A DNA stretch of 23,638 nt. Source: Proteromonas lacertae (lineage: Eukaryota > Sar > Bigyra > Opalinata > Proteromonadidae). Location: positions 1 to 23,638 of the forward strand of contig NGBS01001259.1 in assembly GCA_002245135.1 (NCBI GenBank). The letters are read 5' to 3'. Positions 10,695 through 22,944 of the stretch are shown in pieces. Numbering within the stretch: position 1 is the stretch's first letter; every line of letters begins with the position of its first letter. The position numbers and the translations under genes were made by a program. Under the pieces are notes generated by a model that was not told the DNA's origin, searched no databases, and saw only the letters and a list, made by a program, of their open reading frames with translations.

Positions 10695-13600
10695 TTATTT
10701 ATCTATATTTAGTGATGTTTTCATTATCTTGATTTGTTCAGAGTAGAAATATAAATTCATATTATTCAATGAGAAAAAATTCTCATCATGTTTTGTATAT
10801 GACTTTAAAAACATTAAGAATAGTTTGATTTCTTTATCTAATCTCGAAGTTGATGAATATTTATCAGTTATTTCATTCACATATTCTATATATTCTTTGA
10901 ATATATTCCTTTTGTACAATAAGCATGTATTACTGTTAGACTATACATATTATAAGAAGAATAAAATATACATATTTATTGTAAGTTTCTGTTATTCTCT
11001 TTTTATCATTACAACTTTTTATTTCGCTGAATTCTTCTATTGATACACATTCATTTGGAAAGACTACTTGAAGTAGAAAATTCTTTTCAAATTGAAGTTT
11101 ATCATATCTAAAAGCATCTTCTTTATTTTTTACTAGTTCTATTAAACCCTTTACATTTTCATATTCATCTTCAATCACATCATAGTTATCTTTATCTGTT
11201 ATATTTATTAATTTCTTTTTCATTTCAATTGTATAATATTTCAATTTATATAAATCAAATGATGGTGAACATTTCTTCTGTACTTTTAAAGATTCATTTC
11301 TATAAAGATAAATTATATAAACAATATATATAATATTTATACATCAAATTTAATATTACTTTATAATAACTAGATAATCTAACTTTTATTCTTTTGTATA
11401 ACTCATTATAGTCCTTTTTGATTCTTTTTTTAGAATCTCTATAAAAGTTTATTGAATGTCTTCTCCTTTTTAAATCATTTAACATATAATCAAGATCATT
11501 TTTTATTCTCTTCTTCTCATCTATACTGAATTCTAAACTCTCTGCTAATGCAATTTGGAGATATTGTCTAATTTAAGCATAAATATAAAAAATACAATAA
11601 CATTGAGAAATTCTCTAAGAATAATTCATCTTCATTCTTCTTTTCTACACAATAATTCTATGTTAATTAATAATAATTGATATACATGTTGATTTATAAT
11701 GATTGGTATTTGTTATTCTATTTCATCTTCATATTCTTTTGTATCAACTGTATTTATCTGTTTATTATATAGTTCTTTTGATTTATGAAGTGAAAATTCA
11801 ACTGAATAATCTGTATGTATACTCTTATGCAGATCCATTATCCATCTTTGTTTATTCATCATATTTCTCTTGTATGTATGATAAAATTCAACATTTTTCT
11901 ATTATAACAAATAATAATAATTTAAATACTTTAATTCTATCTAATATCTCTTCCATATCTTTTCTTTTAAATTTAAAAACACCCAAGTCTTCATCTGTTT
12001 TAATACATTCATTTATTATCCATTCTTTATAATGTTTCAAATCTTCTCTTGCTTCAACTTTGTATTGTTCTTCAGCAGGATATTGATTTACAGCATTATT
12101 TAGTATTATTCTATTAAGATTAACTATTTTTATAAATATACAGATGATCTTTACATTCTTTTATTTCTTTTTTCTTCTCATTATCATATTCTTCAAACAA
12201 ATCTTCAAGATGAAATTCTAATTCATTATATTCTTTAAGTAACTGTTGTATTTGTTGTTTATATAATATTAACTTTGTATTATTCACATCTGGAATAGCT
12301 TCTATGAGTTTCTATCAATATATTATTTATAAAATACTTCTAATTTTCTTATTACATTGTAATTATGAAGGTAATAATCTCTATATTTACTAATGTCTAT
12401 TGTCTTGATGCAAATGTTATATAAGTCATTCTTTTGTTGCATTAACTCTCTTTCTTCATTTCGAAATGAGTATAACACAAATTCATTTCCATCATCCAAT
12501 TCAATTTTACTTGTATTATCTGCCAAAGTAGAATATGAATGAGATGAAAATCCTGATTCAATTTCTTTTACATCTGGTACAATTCTTGGTTTACATGATT
12601 TAATATGTGGAAGTTTTATTTCCTCATTGTTAAGAGAAAAAGTAAATGAAGGAAAAGAATCATCATCATAATCTTTTGTTATTCCAGTAGTTGTATTAGA
12701 TGAAGTAGTAGTAGTAGTTGTTGTTGTTGTTCCTTCAGTTGTAGTTGATGTTGTATTATCTTGCGTTAATGTCCTTTCATTTCTTTTATTATCAATCTAT
12801 ACAATGTAATTATAATAAACTAAATATACTTTTTCCAATAGAGTATTATATATTTTATCACATTTTTCATATATTTCGTTCAGTTCTAATGTTGATAATT
12901 CTTTATTTTCTAAATCTTTTGAGATTCTTTTTAAAATATCTAATAAGTCAGGACTATCAACAGTTAGTTTAAAAATATCATCTCTATTAACAATAAAATT
13001 ATTAAAATACAGTTTATCTGCAATATGTTGCTTAAGCATTTCTTCTTCTTCTTTTGATGATGATCCTGTTGTAGTTATCTCATCTTCTACACATGATTTT
13101 CTCGTTTTATTCAAATTATTAATATCTTCCTGAATCTTTTTAATTAGTGTTTGAAGAGTATTTATATCATCACTATTAATTTCATCTTTATACTTTCTAC
13201 TTTCCTCTTCTGAAAATTCTCTTAATTGATAGTATTTTGATAATGCTGTGGTTTGATAGTAGCATAATCTTGATTCTTCTTTTATTTGTTTCAGCTGATT
13301 GGAATTTAAATCCTTGAACATTTCATTTAACAATTCTGATTTGCTTTTCTCTAACATCTCAAATTCTTCTTCAGTTTTTATCTTTTCATCTAATTCATCT
13401 ATTGTTTCTTCTATTGCTGATCTATTTTCATAGCAATATACCAATAAAAATATACAAATAATCTTGAATAACTATTTTATCATAGAATAGACAATATAAA
13501 TTGTATTTTTCACATCCTTCTAAGTAATTGAGATTATCGCAATCATGATGTTCTTTAAACCATTTTTCAATTTGAATTATATTCTGTAATTGATCTTTTA

Positions 13601-14558
13601 ACTGTTCTCCTTTACTATGATGACTAAAATTGTTTATTTTCTTTCTAAAATATAATAGATTAATATTTTTAAATATACTTCTTTTCATTAAAATTGAATA
13701 ATAATTGGTTCTTTCTTTGATTGATATTTACTTGATAATTAGTGTAATTCTTCTCTAATTGTTCTAATAATTCTTTATTCTGTTCATATTCATTAGCAAT
13801 TGAGAATAATTTGAATCTATCATCAAAGAATAATGATAATTCATTCTTAACTTGTTCTTCAGGAAATTCAGATATTAATTTATCATATTTTGCACTATAA
13901 TATATAGAATATTTATATATACCATTGCTTATCTAGACTTCTAATAAGACTTGAATATTGATTTATCTTTCTAGTTAATTCATTTATATTGGCTGTTGCT
14001 TGTGAATTGTAATATTCTTCTTCGATTCTTTGATATTCATTTGAACATTCTACTTGACATAAATTCTTTATTTTATCTGATCGAATATTGGATTTTATCA
14101 TTTCCAAAGATTTTATACTAATCACATAATAATAATAATACAAAAATACTTCTTTTTCATCAGAGTATAATATGATGTTAGTGATTTGATTTTATTGTTA
14201 AGTTCATAAGCAATAGAATCACTATCTAGAGCATCTAAGTTTGATTCAACTGTTTTACAATAATTCATCTCTGAGTTTGCTATTCTATTTCCTGGAGATT
14301 CTTTAATGATTAAATTACATGTTGTTTTTAAATAATTTCTATTGAAAATATATAAATTAAATAATATATATACATCCATTCTATTATTTTATCTTTCTTC
14401 ATTCTGTCTACTTCTCCAATATGATCAATTACTTTCTTGATTTTACTTTCCACATAACCTTTATCATATTTAGAAATATTCTTTTGTAGACTGTTTAATG
14501 TTATTCTATCATTTTCAAAATCATCATATATTGAATAAACATTAATCACATTGGACAA
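10695..14558 (-). CDS. Large coiled-coil protein, 14 exons, one in-frame TAA
   Basis: Thirteen introns (10941-10971, 11300-11342, 11568-11595, 11658-11685, 11899-11929, 12111-12141, 12312-12337, 12797-12829, 13422-13455, 13645-13678, 13895-13922, 14118-14149, 14339-14373) join exons into 1150 codons with phase kept throughout, which strongly supports one gene. The product is Lys/Glu/Asn/Leu-rich and mostly helical, with likely coiled coils (for example IEETIDELDEKIKTEEEFEM). A Thr-rich linker (12704-12731) precedes a short non-helical region. A single TAA at 11713-11715 interrupts the frame, and the next two introns stay in phase after it. The 5' end is unresolved: no ATG lies in frame at the left of the first exon, only TTG at 14558. 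I recognise no family; a cytoskeletal or scaffold role is a guess. Confidence 0.65.
12704..12731 (-). repeat. Thr-codon simple repeat (ACA/ACT) inside the coiled-coil gene
   Basis: Read on the minus strand, this is a run of ACA followed by ACT codons that encodes nine consecutive Thr residues within a longer Thr/Ser-rich linker. It separates two helical parts of the coiled-coil protein. Such triplet runs are prone to change length between strains. Confidence 0.8.
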
Positions 14559-14567
14559 TTATCACAT

Positions 14568-15033
14568 TCATACACTTTCTATTATAAATCTGCCACTGTC
14601 TGTTTTTTCGAAATATCTATAATATACTAGTGAGTATATATAACAAATACTAAAAATTATTATTAAATTCCATCCTACTTCCATATACATTATCTTATCT
14701 ATTGTAGTCTAGTTATTTATATTAATTAGATTATACTTCCAAAACATTCAATGTTTTATTATTATAATGTGTATCCTTTAATTTTGAAGATACATATACC
14801 TTTAAGTAATTTGCTAATTCATTATATATTGGATTATAGCTATTTACAGCATGTAAATTAACTGCGCCATTTTCAGGTGATAATACTAAAAATAGTAATT
14901 TTGAATCATTTATGCTTTTGGTAATATTTTGAACATATTTTTCATCTTCTTTAGTTTTGATATAGGCTATTTTGAATTGAACATTTATTTTATTTGTAAT
15001 GCAATTATTCTGAATGAAGTTTATTAACAACAT
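14568..15033 (-). CDS. Small possible membrane protein upstream of the coiled-coil gene
   Basis: ATG 15031-15033 starts a 99-codon exon, and a 28-nt intron at 14709-14736 (GTATAA to CTAG) leads to a second exon ending at TGA 14568-14570, giving 145 residues. The first exon has a mixed alpha/beta look (SKLLFLVLSPENGAVNLHAV). The second contains one hydrophobic run (WNLIIIFSICYIYSLVYY) that could be a membrane helix. It lies in the same frame as the coiled-coil gene and only 9 bases from it, but several stops intervene and no intron with the right phase removes them. It may therefore be a separate gene or a damaged 5' part of that gene. No family is recognised. Confidence 0.35.
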
Positions 15034-15234
15034 GTTTCTTAAAATATAGTTATAACCTTAATACGAAATTAGATTTTCATGAGTAAGATATTTGTGGGGG
15101 TGATAGATAGAATCTTTATATAATTAGTAGAAATAACATACATAAGTAATTCGTCATTAGAAAAATGAGATTAATGGACATAATAAACCCACAACAAGAA
15201 GAAAAAACTAAAATACATATGAGCTTGATAATTA

Positions 15235-17430
15235 TTGTCAGATATTCATAAATCTAACATAAAATATCTAAAATATGAAGATCAAAAGTTAGATGAATTA
15301 CTTGAACCACTGGAATTTTTATTACTTGAATCACTCTTCAACAAGATTCAACCACCATCTTATTTTATACTCGAATCAGCTTTCATTTTTATTTCACCTA
15401 CCATTCCTTCTTCACTATCTCCACTCTTAAATTCAATTGAATCACCACTCTCTTTTTCTTTATTTCCTCCAACTATCTTGACTGAACTTGATTCACTTTC
15501 CATCAATATATCACCACTTTTATTTTCACTGGATTTACTTAATACTGAAATTTCAGAACCTTTCAATGAGATTGTACCTGATCATCTTAAACCACTTCCA
15601 CTTTCAATTGAAATTTTACCACCTTCACCAATACTTTCACCTATTTCAAATTTTATATTACCACTTGAATTACTACTCTTACCACTAGCAATCAAGATTG
15701 AAACACTTGTCCAATTACCTCAATTTTCTGTTTTCATTAATATTTCACACATTTCTAGTGCTTATATTAACTGAACCACATTCTGCTAATCCACTACCAC
15801 TTTCAATATACCTACAGTCTTTCTATTTACTAAATCATCAATATTTTCAGCTTTAATTCTGATGTTACCCTCTTCTGTACCTCCATTTCCTGTTTCTAAA
15901 TTGGTATTTCCTAATTCTGGTATATTTGTTGAACTTCTTTTTATATTAATATTACCACCATTCATTGAATCACTTGTTGTAAATTATACATTACCAGATG
16001 CAATTGTATTAGGTTTGCTTTCGACAGAGATAATACCACTATAAGCATTAAATATCACCACTATTACCACTTCTATTCTTGATATTGATATTTCCTGATC
16101 TAATCTTACTATCGATTACAGTTATATTGATTTAACCAGATTCATCAGATGATGAAGTATTATTTATAAAGATATTAAATTGAATCACTTTCAGCTTTTA
16201 TTCATAATACTCATCCATTATATTTTTCAGAACTACCACTCTTAATCTTTATGATTTTTCACTTCAATCAGCATTGAAGTAAATAGTTCCAGTTTCATTA
16301 TTTGCATCACTTACTTTAACAATAATAGATCCAATTTAGTTGAACAGCTATTTCTTTTTTCACTTTCATCAGATTTTATATCAATATTACAATTTTCAAT
16401 ATTATTTTCACTTCCGATAGTCATATCACCACTTTCTAAACCTTGAGATTCTCCTATTTTGAACTGAATTGAGTCAGAACCATCTTAACCATCTCATGTT
16501 TCTACTTTGATCATTCCACTATTACTCTATCTGAACCAGTGCTATAATTAACATTTAATTCTCAAGAGGCAATTTCAAAATTACCTCTTGTTACTGATAC
16601 ATCATCAGAATATTCTTTTTCACTCGAATCAGTCTTAATATCAATATTACCACTGATTCTATTATTACCACTTCTTGATTTTACATTAATATTTCCTCCA
16701 TTTACACCAGATTAAGCTTTAAATTACTGAACCAACTTCTAATATTAAATTACCTCTTTTACCTTTTGCATTATTAGAATTACCTGCTTCAACTGTAATA
16801 TTGATTGATATTGATCCACTACTTGATTCAGCATCACTTGATTGGATTGACATATTTTTATCTGAGGAAATTTATATATTTTCACTTGGACTTGCATTAC
16901 ATGTACTTATTCTTATTCTTATAATTCATGATCACTCTACCTAATAAGATTAAATTAACTGTATCAGATTTACCATTTACAGTTATTATACTACCACTTG
17001 TTATTCTCGTATTACCACTTCCATTTAGGATAAAAATATTTCTCCACCTGTTTCACTGCCATTTATATGAACACCGATTCATCCAACTGTATTTGTAGAT
17101 TAACCATTTTCGATTGTTAAAGATCTACCAATTGTGTCTAACGAGATTGAACTACTTTGTTTATAAGCACCTCCACTTAGTATAGATGTATTACCACACT
17201 ACATCGTCACCACATTCATTCATTATGAAAATACTTCCACAGGTCTTACTTCCATCTACTGTTTTACTACATTATCACTTACATCTATTCTCTCCACTAA
17301 ATATTTGGATTTCATCACTCGTTGTTCGACACTTAATATGTTTATTCAACCACTGGTACTTTCACTTTCGATTGATATCTTTCCATCAATTGAATAAACA
17401 ATCTTCACTTGAAGCTACTCGTACTTAGAC
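15235..17430 (-). pseudogene. Decayed repetitive SG-x-I-x-I protein gene
   Basis: On the minus strand, more than 2 kb reads as degenerate units of about 16-25 codons with the pattern Ser-Gly-(Asn/Asp/Ser)-Ile-x-Ile-(Lys/Glu)-(Ser/Ala), for example SGDILMESESSS, NGGNINIKRSS, EEGNIRIKAE and SGNIDIKTDSS. Such alternating-hydrophobic Gly/Ser/Asn repeats suggest stacked beta strands (beta-helix or fibre-like), as in very long surface or secreted repeat proteins known from stramenopile genomes. The frame is broken many times and all three stop codons occur in phase with the repeats, so I call it a relic. The long opposite-strand open frames here (for example 15235-15774) are by-products of this composition. 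Confidence 0.65.
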
Positions 17431-17520
17431 CACTTCTACTCAACATGTTATTTTTCGTTTTATAAATTATTATCCGTTTTTAGTTTGGTTTATGAAAATA
17501 ACTTGGGGAATAAAAAATCT

Positions 17521-17529
17521 AACCGTTTT
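17521..17529 (+). promoter_or_regulatory. AACCGTTTT motif upstream of the TPR gene
   Basis: This is the same nine bases as at 3453-3461 before RIB43A, here ending 27 bases before the ATG at 17557. A second CCGTTTTT lies at 17474-17481. It is a candidate transcription-start or core-promoter element, inferred from recurrence only. Confidence 0.4.
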
Positions 17530-17556
17530 TTAATTAAAAAACGAAAATTAGAGAGT

Positions 17557-19787
17557 ATGAACGATAGTCCTGTATATGAATTAACTAGAGAAGAAGAAGA
17601 AACTATAGCAGTTACACATCCAAGAATAAAAAGGATGGTAGAAAGAGTATTTTCAATCAGTTATTTTTTTATATGTAGGTGAAAGAAATGTTAAAATGTG
17701 ATGTTGGATTTAAATCAGTTGAAGCTATAAATACGATCGAAAAGGCATTGCAAATGAAAAATGACTCCCCTCTTTTGTATTTACTGCGAGGAGAGTGTTT
17801 CTACCGTGAAAATGAGTTGCAAAGAAGTTATGATGATTATTCTTCAGTTATAAGATTATGTCCTCATTTTAGTGTTGGTTATATTCGTAGAGCCAAAATT
17901 CTAGATGATTTAGGTAAATTAGATCGTTCAATAGATGATTATACTTATGCGTTGAAACTAAGTCCAGAAAAGACGAAATTATATTTTGAAAGAGGTTGTA
18001 TATATGAAAAATGTACAGAATATAAATTAGGTATTGCTGATTTTACTAGATCCATTGAAGAAGTATAAACTAATTATTTTATTATGTAATTAGAATGTTG
18101 ATTTATTTGAAAGTTATGTTCATCGTTCAAATTGTTATAAAAACTTGGATGAATATTTTGATGCAATAGAAGATTTAAAAGTATAATTATATATATATAT
18201 ATCTATATATTAATAGAAAGCATTAGAAATAAAACCAAGAGATGTTTCAACATTAACAGAATTAGGTGATATATATGAAACAACCAAACAATACGATCAG
18301 TCAATACAATGTTACAGTGAAGCATTCGAATGTGATAGTAAAGATCTATATATAATACAAAACAAACGAGGTAGAGCTTATTTAAAGAAGAATAATTTAG
18401 ATAAAGCTGATAAAGATATTCAAGCTGCTTTAGACAGTAATCCAAGAGAAAGTGAGTTTATATTCAGTCATGCATTATTATTTTATCATAAAAAAGATTA
18501 TAGAGGATGTTTAAAAGAGATTGCTTCTGCAATTGAATATCAGATGAATACTAATTATGAATATTATTTCTATCAAAGTTTGTGTTATAAAAGTCTAAAG
18601 AATTATGATGAAGCCTTACATTCAATTCAATTAGCTGTAAGATTAAAACCAAATAATTTAGATAATTTATATGTATTAGCTGAATTGTATAAAGATTTAA
18701 ATAACTACACTGATGCTATTAATACATTAAGTCATATAATTGAATTAGAACCAAATGATATTGAATATTATTTAACAAGAGGTTTATATTATCAACATGA
18801 ACATTGTCATCAACAAGCAATTGATGATTTTACAAAATGTATAAAATTAAATAGTGATAATGGTAAATTATATTATTACAGAGGTTTATCTAAATACTGT
18901 TTAGATGAATATAATGAGAGTCTATCTGATTATGATCAAGCTCATGAATTAGGATTTGAAACATCTGAATACTTTAATAATAGAGGAAAAGTATATGTTG
19001 CATTACAGAATTTCAGTGAAGGTTTAAATAATATAACTCAAGCAATAGAAATGGAGCCAACTCGAATAGAGTATTTAATAAACAGAAGTACCTGCTATTT
19101 GAAGTATATAATAATAATCTAATATATTATATTATATATAGTATGGAAATATACGAAAAATCTAAAGAAGATTTAGACACAGCAATAACGAAGAGTAAAC
19201 CAAATGATAGTGATTTAGCTGAATTGAATTTTAGAAAAGGAATAGTTTTATACTTTCAAGGATCTTTTACAGAAGCATTAGACTGTTTTACACAAAGTTT
19301 AAGACTGATAACAAATGATTATTATGAACATTTGATATATTATTATATAGGATTATGTCATATTAACAATATGAATTATAATGATGGAATAATTAGTTTA
19401 ACATCTGCAATAGAAGCTTTAACAGATACAAGTCAATATGATATTAACAGAAAAGCTCCATTCTATTTAAAATATTACAATGAAAGAGCTAAAGCAAAAC
19501 AATTAATTGAAGATTTTGAAGGAGCAATTGAAGATTTTACATTGTTATTGAAAATATGTCCAGATCTTCCATCTGTTTATTTCAGAAGAGCATTTGCTTA
19601 TAAATCTCTAAAAGAGTATTTAAAGAGTGCAACAGATTTTGAACAAGCTAAAAGATTAGATCCAGAGAATGATATTTATAATATAAACTATAAAATGATT
19701 CATAATGTTGAGAGTGTTTTATTATGTGATCCAGGAGAAGAGAATTGGTATAGAAATCCACATGATTTGACATTACTAACTTATTAA
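17557..19787 (+). CDS. Tetratricopeptide-repeat (TPR) protein, about 697 residues
   Basis: A helical-repeat scaffold protein. Introns at 17647-17678, 18063-18093, 18181-18216 and 19104-19141 join five exons without any frame break. I chose ATG 17557 because the frame upstream has only TTG (17485). Nearly the whole protein after residue 40 is TPR units of about 34 residues with the usual Trp/Leu-Gly-Tyr/Ala-Pro pattern, for example YLLRGECFYRENELQRSYDD, AIDDFTKCIKLNSDNGKLYY and VYFRRAFAYKSLKEYLKSA; I count well over a dozen. The N-terminus (MNDSPVYELTREEEE) and the short tail (GEENWYRNPHDLTLLTY) are non-repeat. TPR arrays bind partner proteins, and in flagellates many belong to intraflagellar transport or basal bodies. 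The sequence does not say which applies here. Confidence 0.9.
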
Positions 19788-19876
19788 ATATATATAATAC
19801 CTAATATATTTAAATTCTAGTCTATTTGGGATTTGATTTACTAAAGAAACAAAAACTGTATAAATAAAATTATAAA

Positions 19877-20505
19877 TTACCTATAAAAACGAATAATCAA
19901 TTCATTAATCTTTTTACTACCAAGATTTATATTATCTAACATGATTTTATGTTTCAATTCAATATTAACTAATCTGTAATAATGAAAACCAAAATATGCA
20001 CTAATCAACTACAGTATTTACATATTAATTTACAAAAAATATAATATATACAGCTAAAGAACAACAAATTAAATAAATCATTTGTATAACACGAATTTCA
20101 ACTTTTGACTCCTTTAATCCATATAATTCAGGCCAAAATAAACCAATAAATCTGATTGAATAGGCTGCACATCTCATAAATGAACAATAAACCTACATTT
20201 ATAAATAAAAATATCATACAACTGCACAACATGCTTTCTTTAGTGTTTTAGATATAGTAAGACATACTATATGATATAATGAAGAACAAAATATGAAAAT
20301 CATAACCAAACTCTCTATTAGCCCAACTAATGTAAAAGTAGCAATATACTATAAACATAATAATTTAATATACTATTTCTATTAACAAAAATACCAAAAC
20401 AACTTTACTATAAAAATGTGATTTAGATTCTAATAAAATTGCCTTGTCTCTGTTATTTTTAAGCATTTTATATTCCCTACTTCCATAATCTTCGTGATAA
20501 TCCAT
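19877..20505 (-). CDS. Multi-pass membrane protein, four exons
   Basis: ATG 20503-20505 and three introns (20349-20373, 20193-20219, 20009-20051) give four exons of 132, 129, 141 and 132 nt, all phase 0, for 177 residues ending at TAA 19877-19879. The N-terminus is charged (MDYHEDYGSREYKM). Hydrophobic segments follow at about residues 34-58 (VVLVFLLIEIYIATFTLVGL), 58-75, 96-106 and 129-148 (IYLICCSLALISAYFGFHYY), suggesting three or four membrane helices. The tail is Lys-rich and probably cytosolic. An alternative last splice (25 nt, GTAATT to ACAG) would replace the final residue by about a dozen others. There is no long single open frame, so the gene is seen only after splicing. I do not recognise the family. 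Confidence 0.65.
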
Positions 20506-20743
20506 ATATAAAAACAAACAATTCTTAGTTAAAAAATATAAGCTTGATTACCTCAAATATTTTTGGACATTTTTTGTTTTATTTCATCATGTAAATGTCA
20601 AACCAATACAGCAAAAATCAATCTTCAATTATATAAACAAATCTGAATAATTAGTATCATATTTTTTTATATTTTTGATAGCTTTTCAATTCAATAAAAA
20701 ATTCATAATTAAATAATAAAAAAAGAGTGATAAATAAAATAAC
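20506..20743. other. Intergenic, nothing recognised
   Basis: This lies between the end of the PP2C gene and the start of the membrane-protein gene, both on the minus strand. It is A/T-rich and carries no open frame or repeat that I can support. It must hold the PP2C 3' end and the promoter of the membrane-protein gene; no AACCG motif is present. Confidence 0.5.
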
Positions 20744-22944
20744 TTAATTAACAGAATCTTCATTGTCAGATGCATCTAAACTCATATTATTTATACATTG
20801 TTCTACAAAATTATATTGATCATTATTAATCTGTAAACATTTTATTTCAGAATTGGCTATAAATGTTTGATTTACTTTATTATTACTAGTTTGTTTACCA
20901 AATATAGCATAAGGAGTTAAAATTACATCTACATCATTTACATCTTTATATCTTACACTACCACTAATCAATACAAAGAAATAATCACTTTCGATTGAAC
21001 AATCATATATCACTTCATCTTTTAAAAATGATTGTTCTTTACTTTTATTTAATATATCTTTTAATTGTTCTATTGATAAACCATTTAAAAATGGTAAATT
21101 CTTTAAGGATTCTAAACCATTATTTCTTAATACAGTTGAACGAAAAGATTGTCTATCTAATGCAAATAAAACACCATCACTTTGAGCTGTTACTGTTGCA
21201 CATCTAGGCTTATCATATAATAATGCCAATTCACCAAAGGATGGATATATACCAAGCATAGCTTGATAAGTATGGACTTTCTCCATCACATCACCTTCTC
21301 TAACTATATATACATCAAAATAGCCTTCATAAACAATAAAGAAATTATCACCTACTTCACCTTGGTTTATTATTGTATCATCTTTCTCTACTTCAATCTT
21401 TAATAATGCATTTGTAACATCATGTAATGTTTTTTCATCTAATTGACGGAATAAGAAATGATTCTTTAAACATTTGAATAGATTCATCTTTTCTTCTTCA
21501 CTTCCATTGAATTGATCAGGTAATACAAAATGTAATTCTTCTTCAGATAATTCACTCATTTTTCCCATCATCTTTTCAGCTTTTTGATTCATCTTATTAC
21601 GAACTGGTCTTATCTTTTGTTTTACTACATTATTTATTGGAGTATTTGGACTAATTATTTTACTGTTATCTTTATTAATATCAGGAATTTGACTTAATTG
21701 AATTACTATTGCTGTTATATCATCACTTCTTACATCAAAATGTAACCATAAATTATAACTTTCCATTAATAATGCATGACAAGCTTGAACTGGTTCTGGA
21801 TAAGCACTTGCTATATCTACTACTTGTTGACTGGTTAAAAATTCAAATACTCCATCACTACAGATTATTATATAAGCATCATCAGCTGTCAGTGTTCTTT
21901 TTACTATTTCTGGTTCACTTACTACACCAATAGATTCAGCTATGCAATCTCCTATACTTCGAGTAAATGCACAACCTGGATATCCTTCACCTTTAACCCA
22001 TAATCTTGGTGGATCACCATCATGATCTTCTTCTACACCCAATGCTCAATCGTTGGATCTTTAATTCCTTCTTTTTGATCTACACTCAATACTTCTGCTC
22101 CACATGCTTTTACTCGTTTTATCTCATCATCTCTATATGGAGTTTGATCTACTGATAGTGTTACTGCTTTAATCTTACCTGTGGCTTGATCCTTACAAGC
22201 TCCTACACATCTACTATCACCTACATTAGCTATATATATATCACATCCTCGGAATAAAGCACATATACCAGTTGTACCACTTATTGAATCATCTATTGAA
22301 TTTTTATTATTTAGTTTTTGTTTGTGTAATAAATGATTAGTTTGAAGAAAAGATTCTTTATATGCACTTAAGAAATCACTTTTGTATTTTTTATTGGATT
22401 TAATCTTTTTTGGTAAAATCTGAGAAGCAAACTTTGAACATAAATCTCCATCAGCACCATGACATCAAATACTGCAAAAAATACTGAACTCTTTGATCCA
22501 TCCTCTTCATCTACAAAATCAAACTGTGGATCACAAAAAAAACTGTCTGATTGTTTTTACCAGGATACTACACAAATAGAACATTAAATATATACATCTG
22601 GATAATACCCCGTTAGACTTAAACAAGCAAATTTTATTTTATATGAACCAGTCTATTTAAAAATAATATTCATATATAAAATATACAGGAAGTATCATTT
22701 CCTTCTCACCTTCTGTTGATTCAACAAGTTGACCTTGATGATCAGGAATATTGGGGTCTATGAAGAAAAATGAGGATGAATGGCTTGTAGAAGCACTATC
22801 TGCTTTAGCTCTTTCTCTAGCATCATTTTCTGAAGTTGATGTCTGATCTTCTTGATTATCAACTTTTTCTGCTCCATCTTTCTTATTTGGACTATCTGGA
22901 TGTACTTTATTTTCATTAGTATTTTTACTGCCTGAACAACCCAT
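20744..22944 (-). CDS. PP2C-type phosphatase fused to two cyclic-nucleotide-binding domains
   Basis: A metal-dependent Ser/Thr phosphatase with cyclic-nucleotide regulatory domains, about 710 residues. It begins MGCSGSK, a likely N-myristoyl plus palmitoyl signal, so it is probably membrane-attached. Introns are 22653-22686 and 22568-22595. PP2C motifs in order are the DGHG region, SGTTGICALF, IYIANVGDSR, AFTRSIGD, IIICSDGVFEFL and VRSDDITAIVIQL. CNB1 has FGELALLYDKPRCATVTA, keeping the Glu and Arg of the phosphate-binding cassette; Thr after the AT pair may favour cGMP. CNB2 lacks these residues and looks degenerate. No kinase domain follows the stop at 20744-20746, unlike the PP2C-CNB-kinase fusions known elsewhere. 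Three one-base shortages (about 22038, 22463, 22547) break the frame at invariant sites. The nearest relatives I recall are stramenopile proteins. Confidence 0.9.

Noticed and set aside
15235-15774. Long plus-strand open frame rich in Leu, Ser and Pro
   Set aside because: It is the complement of the Ser/Gly/Ile/Lys repeat relic on the minus strand, whose codons seldom give stops when reversed.
17485-17556. TTG at 17485 as start of the TPR protein
   Set aside because: There is no ATG in frame before 17557, and the AACCGTTTT element falls between the two, so 17557 is the better start.
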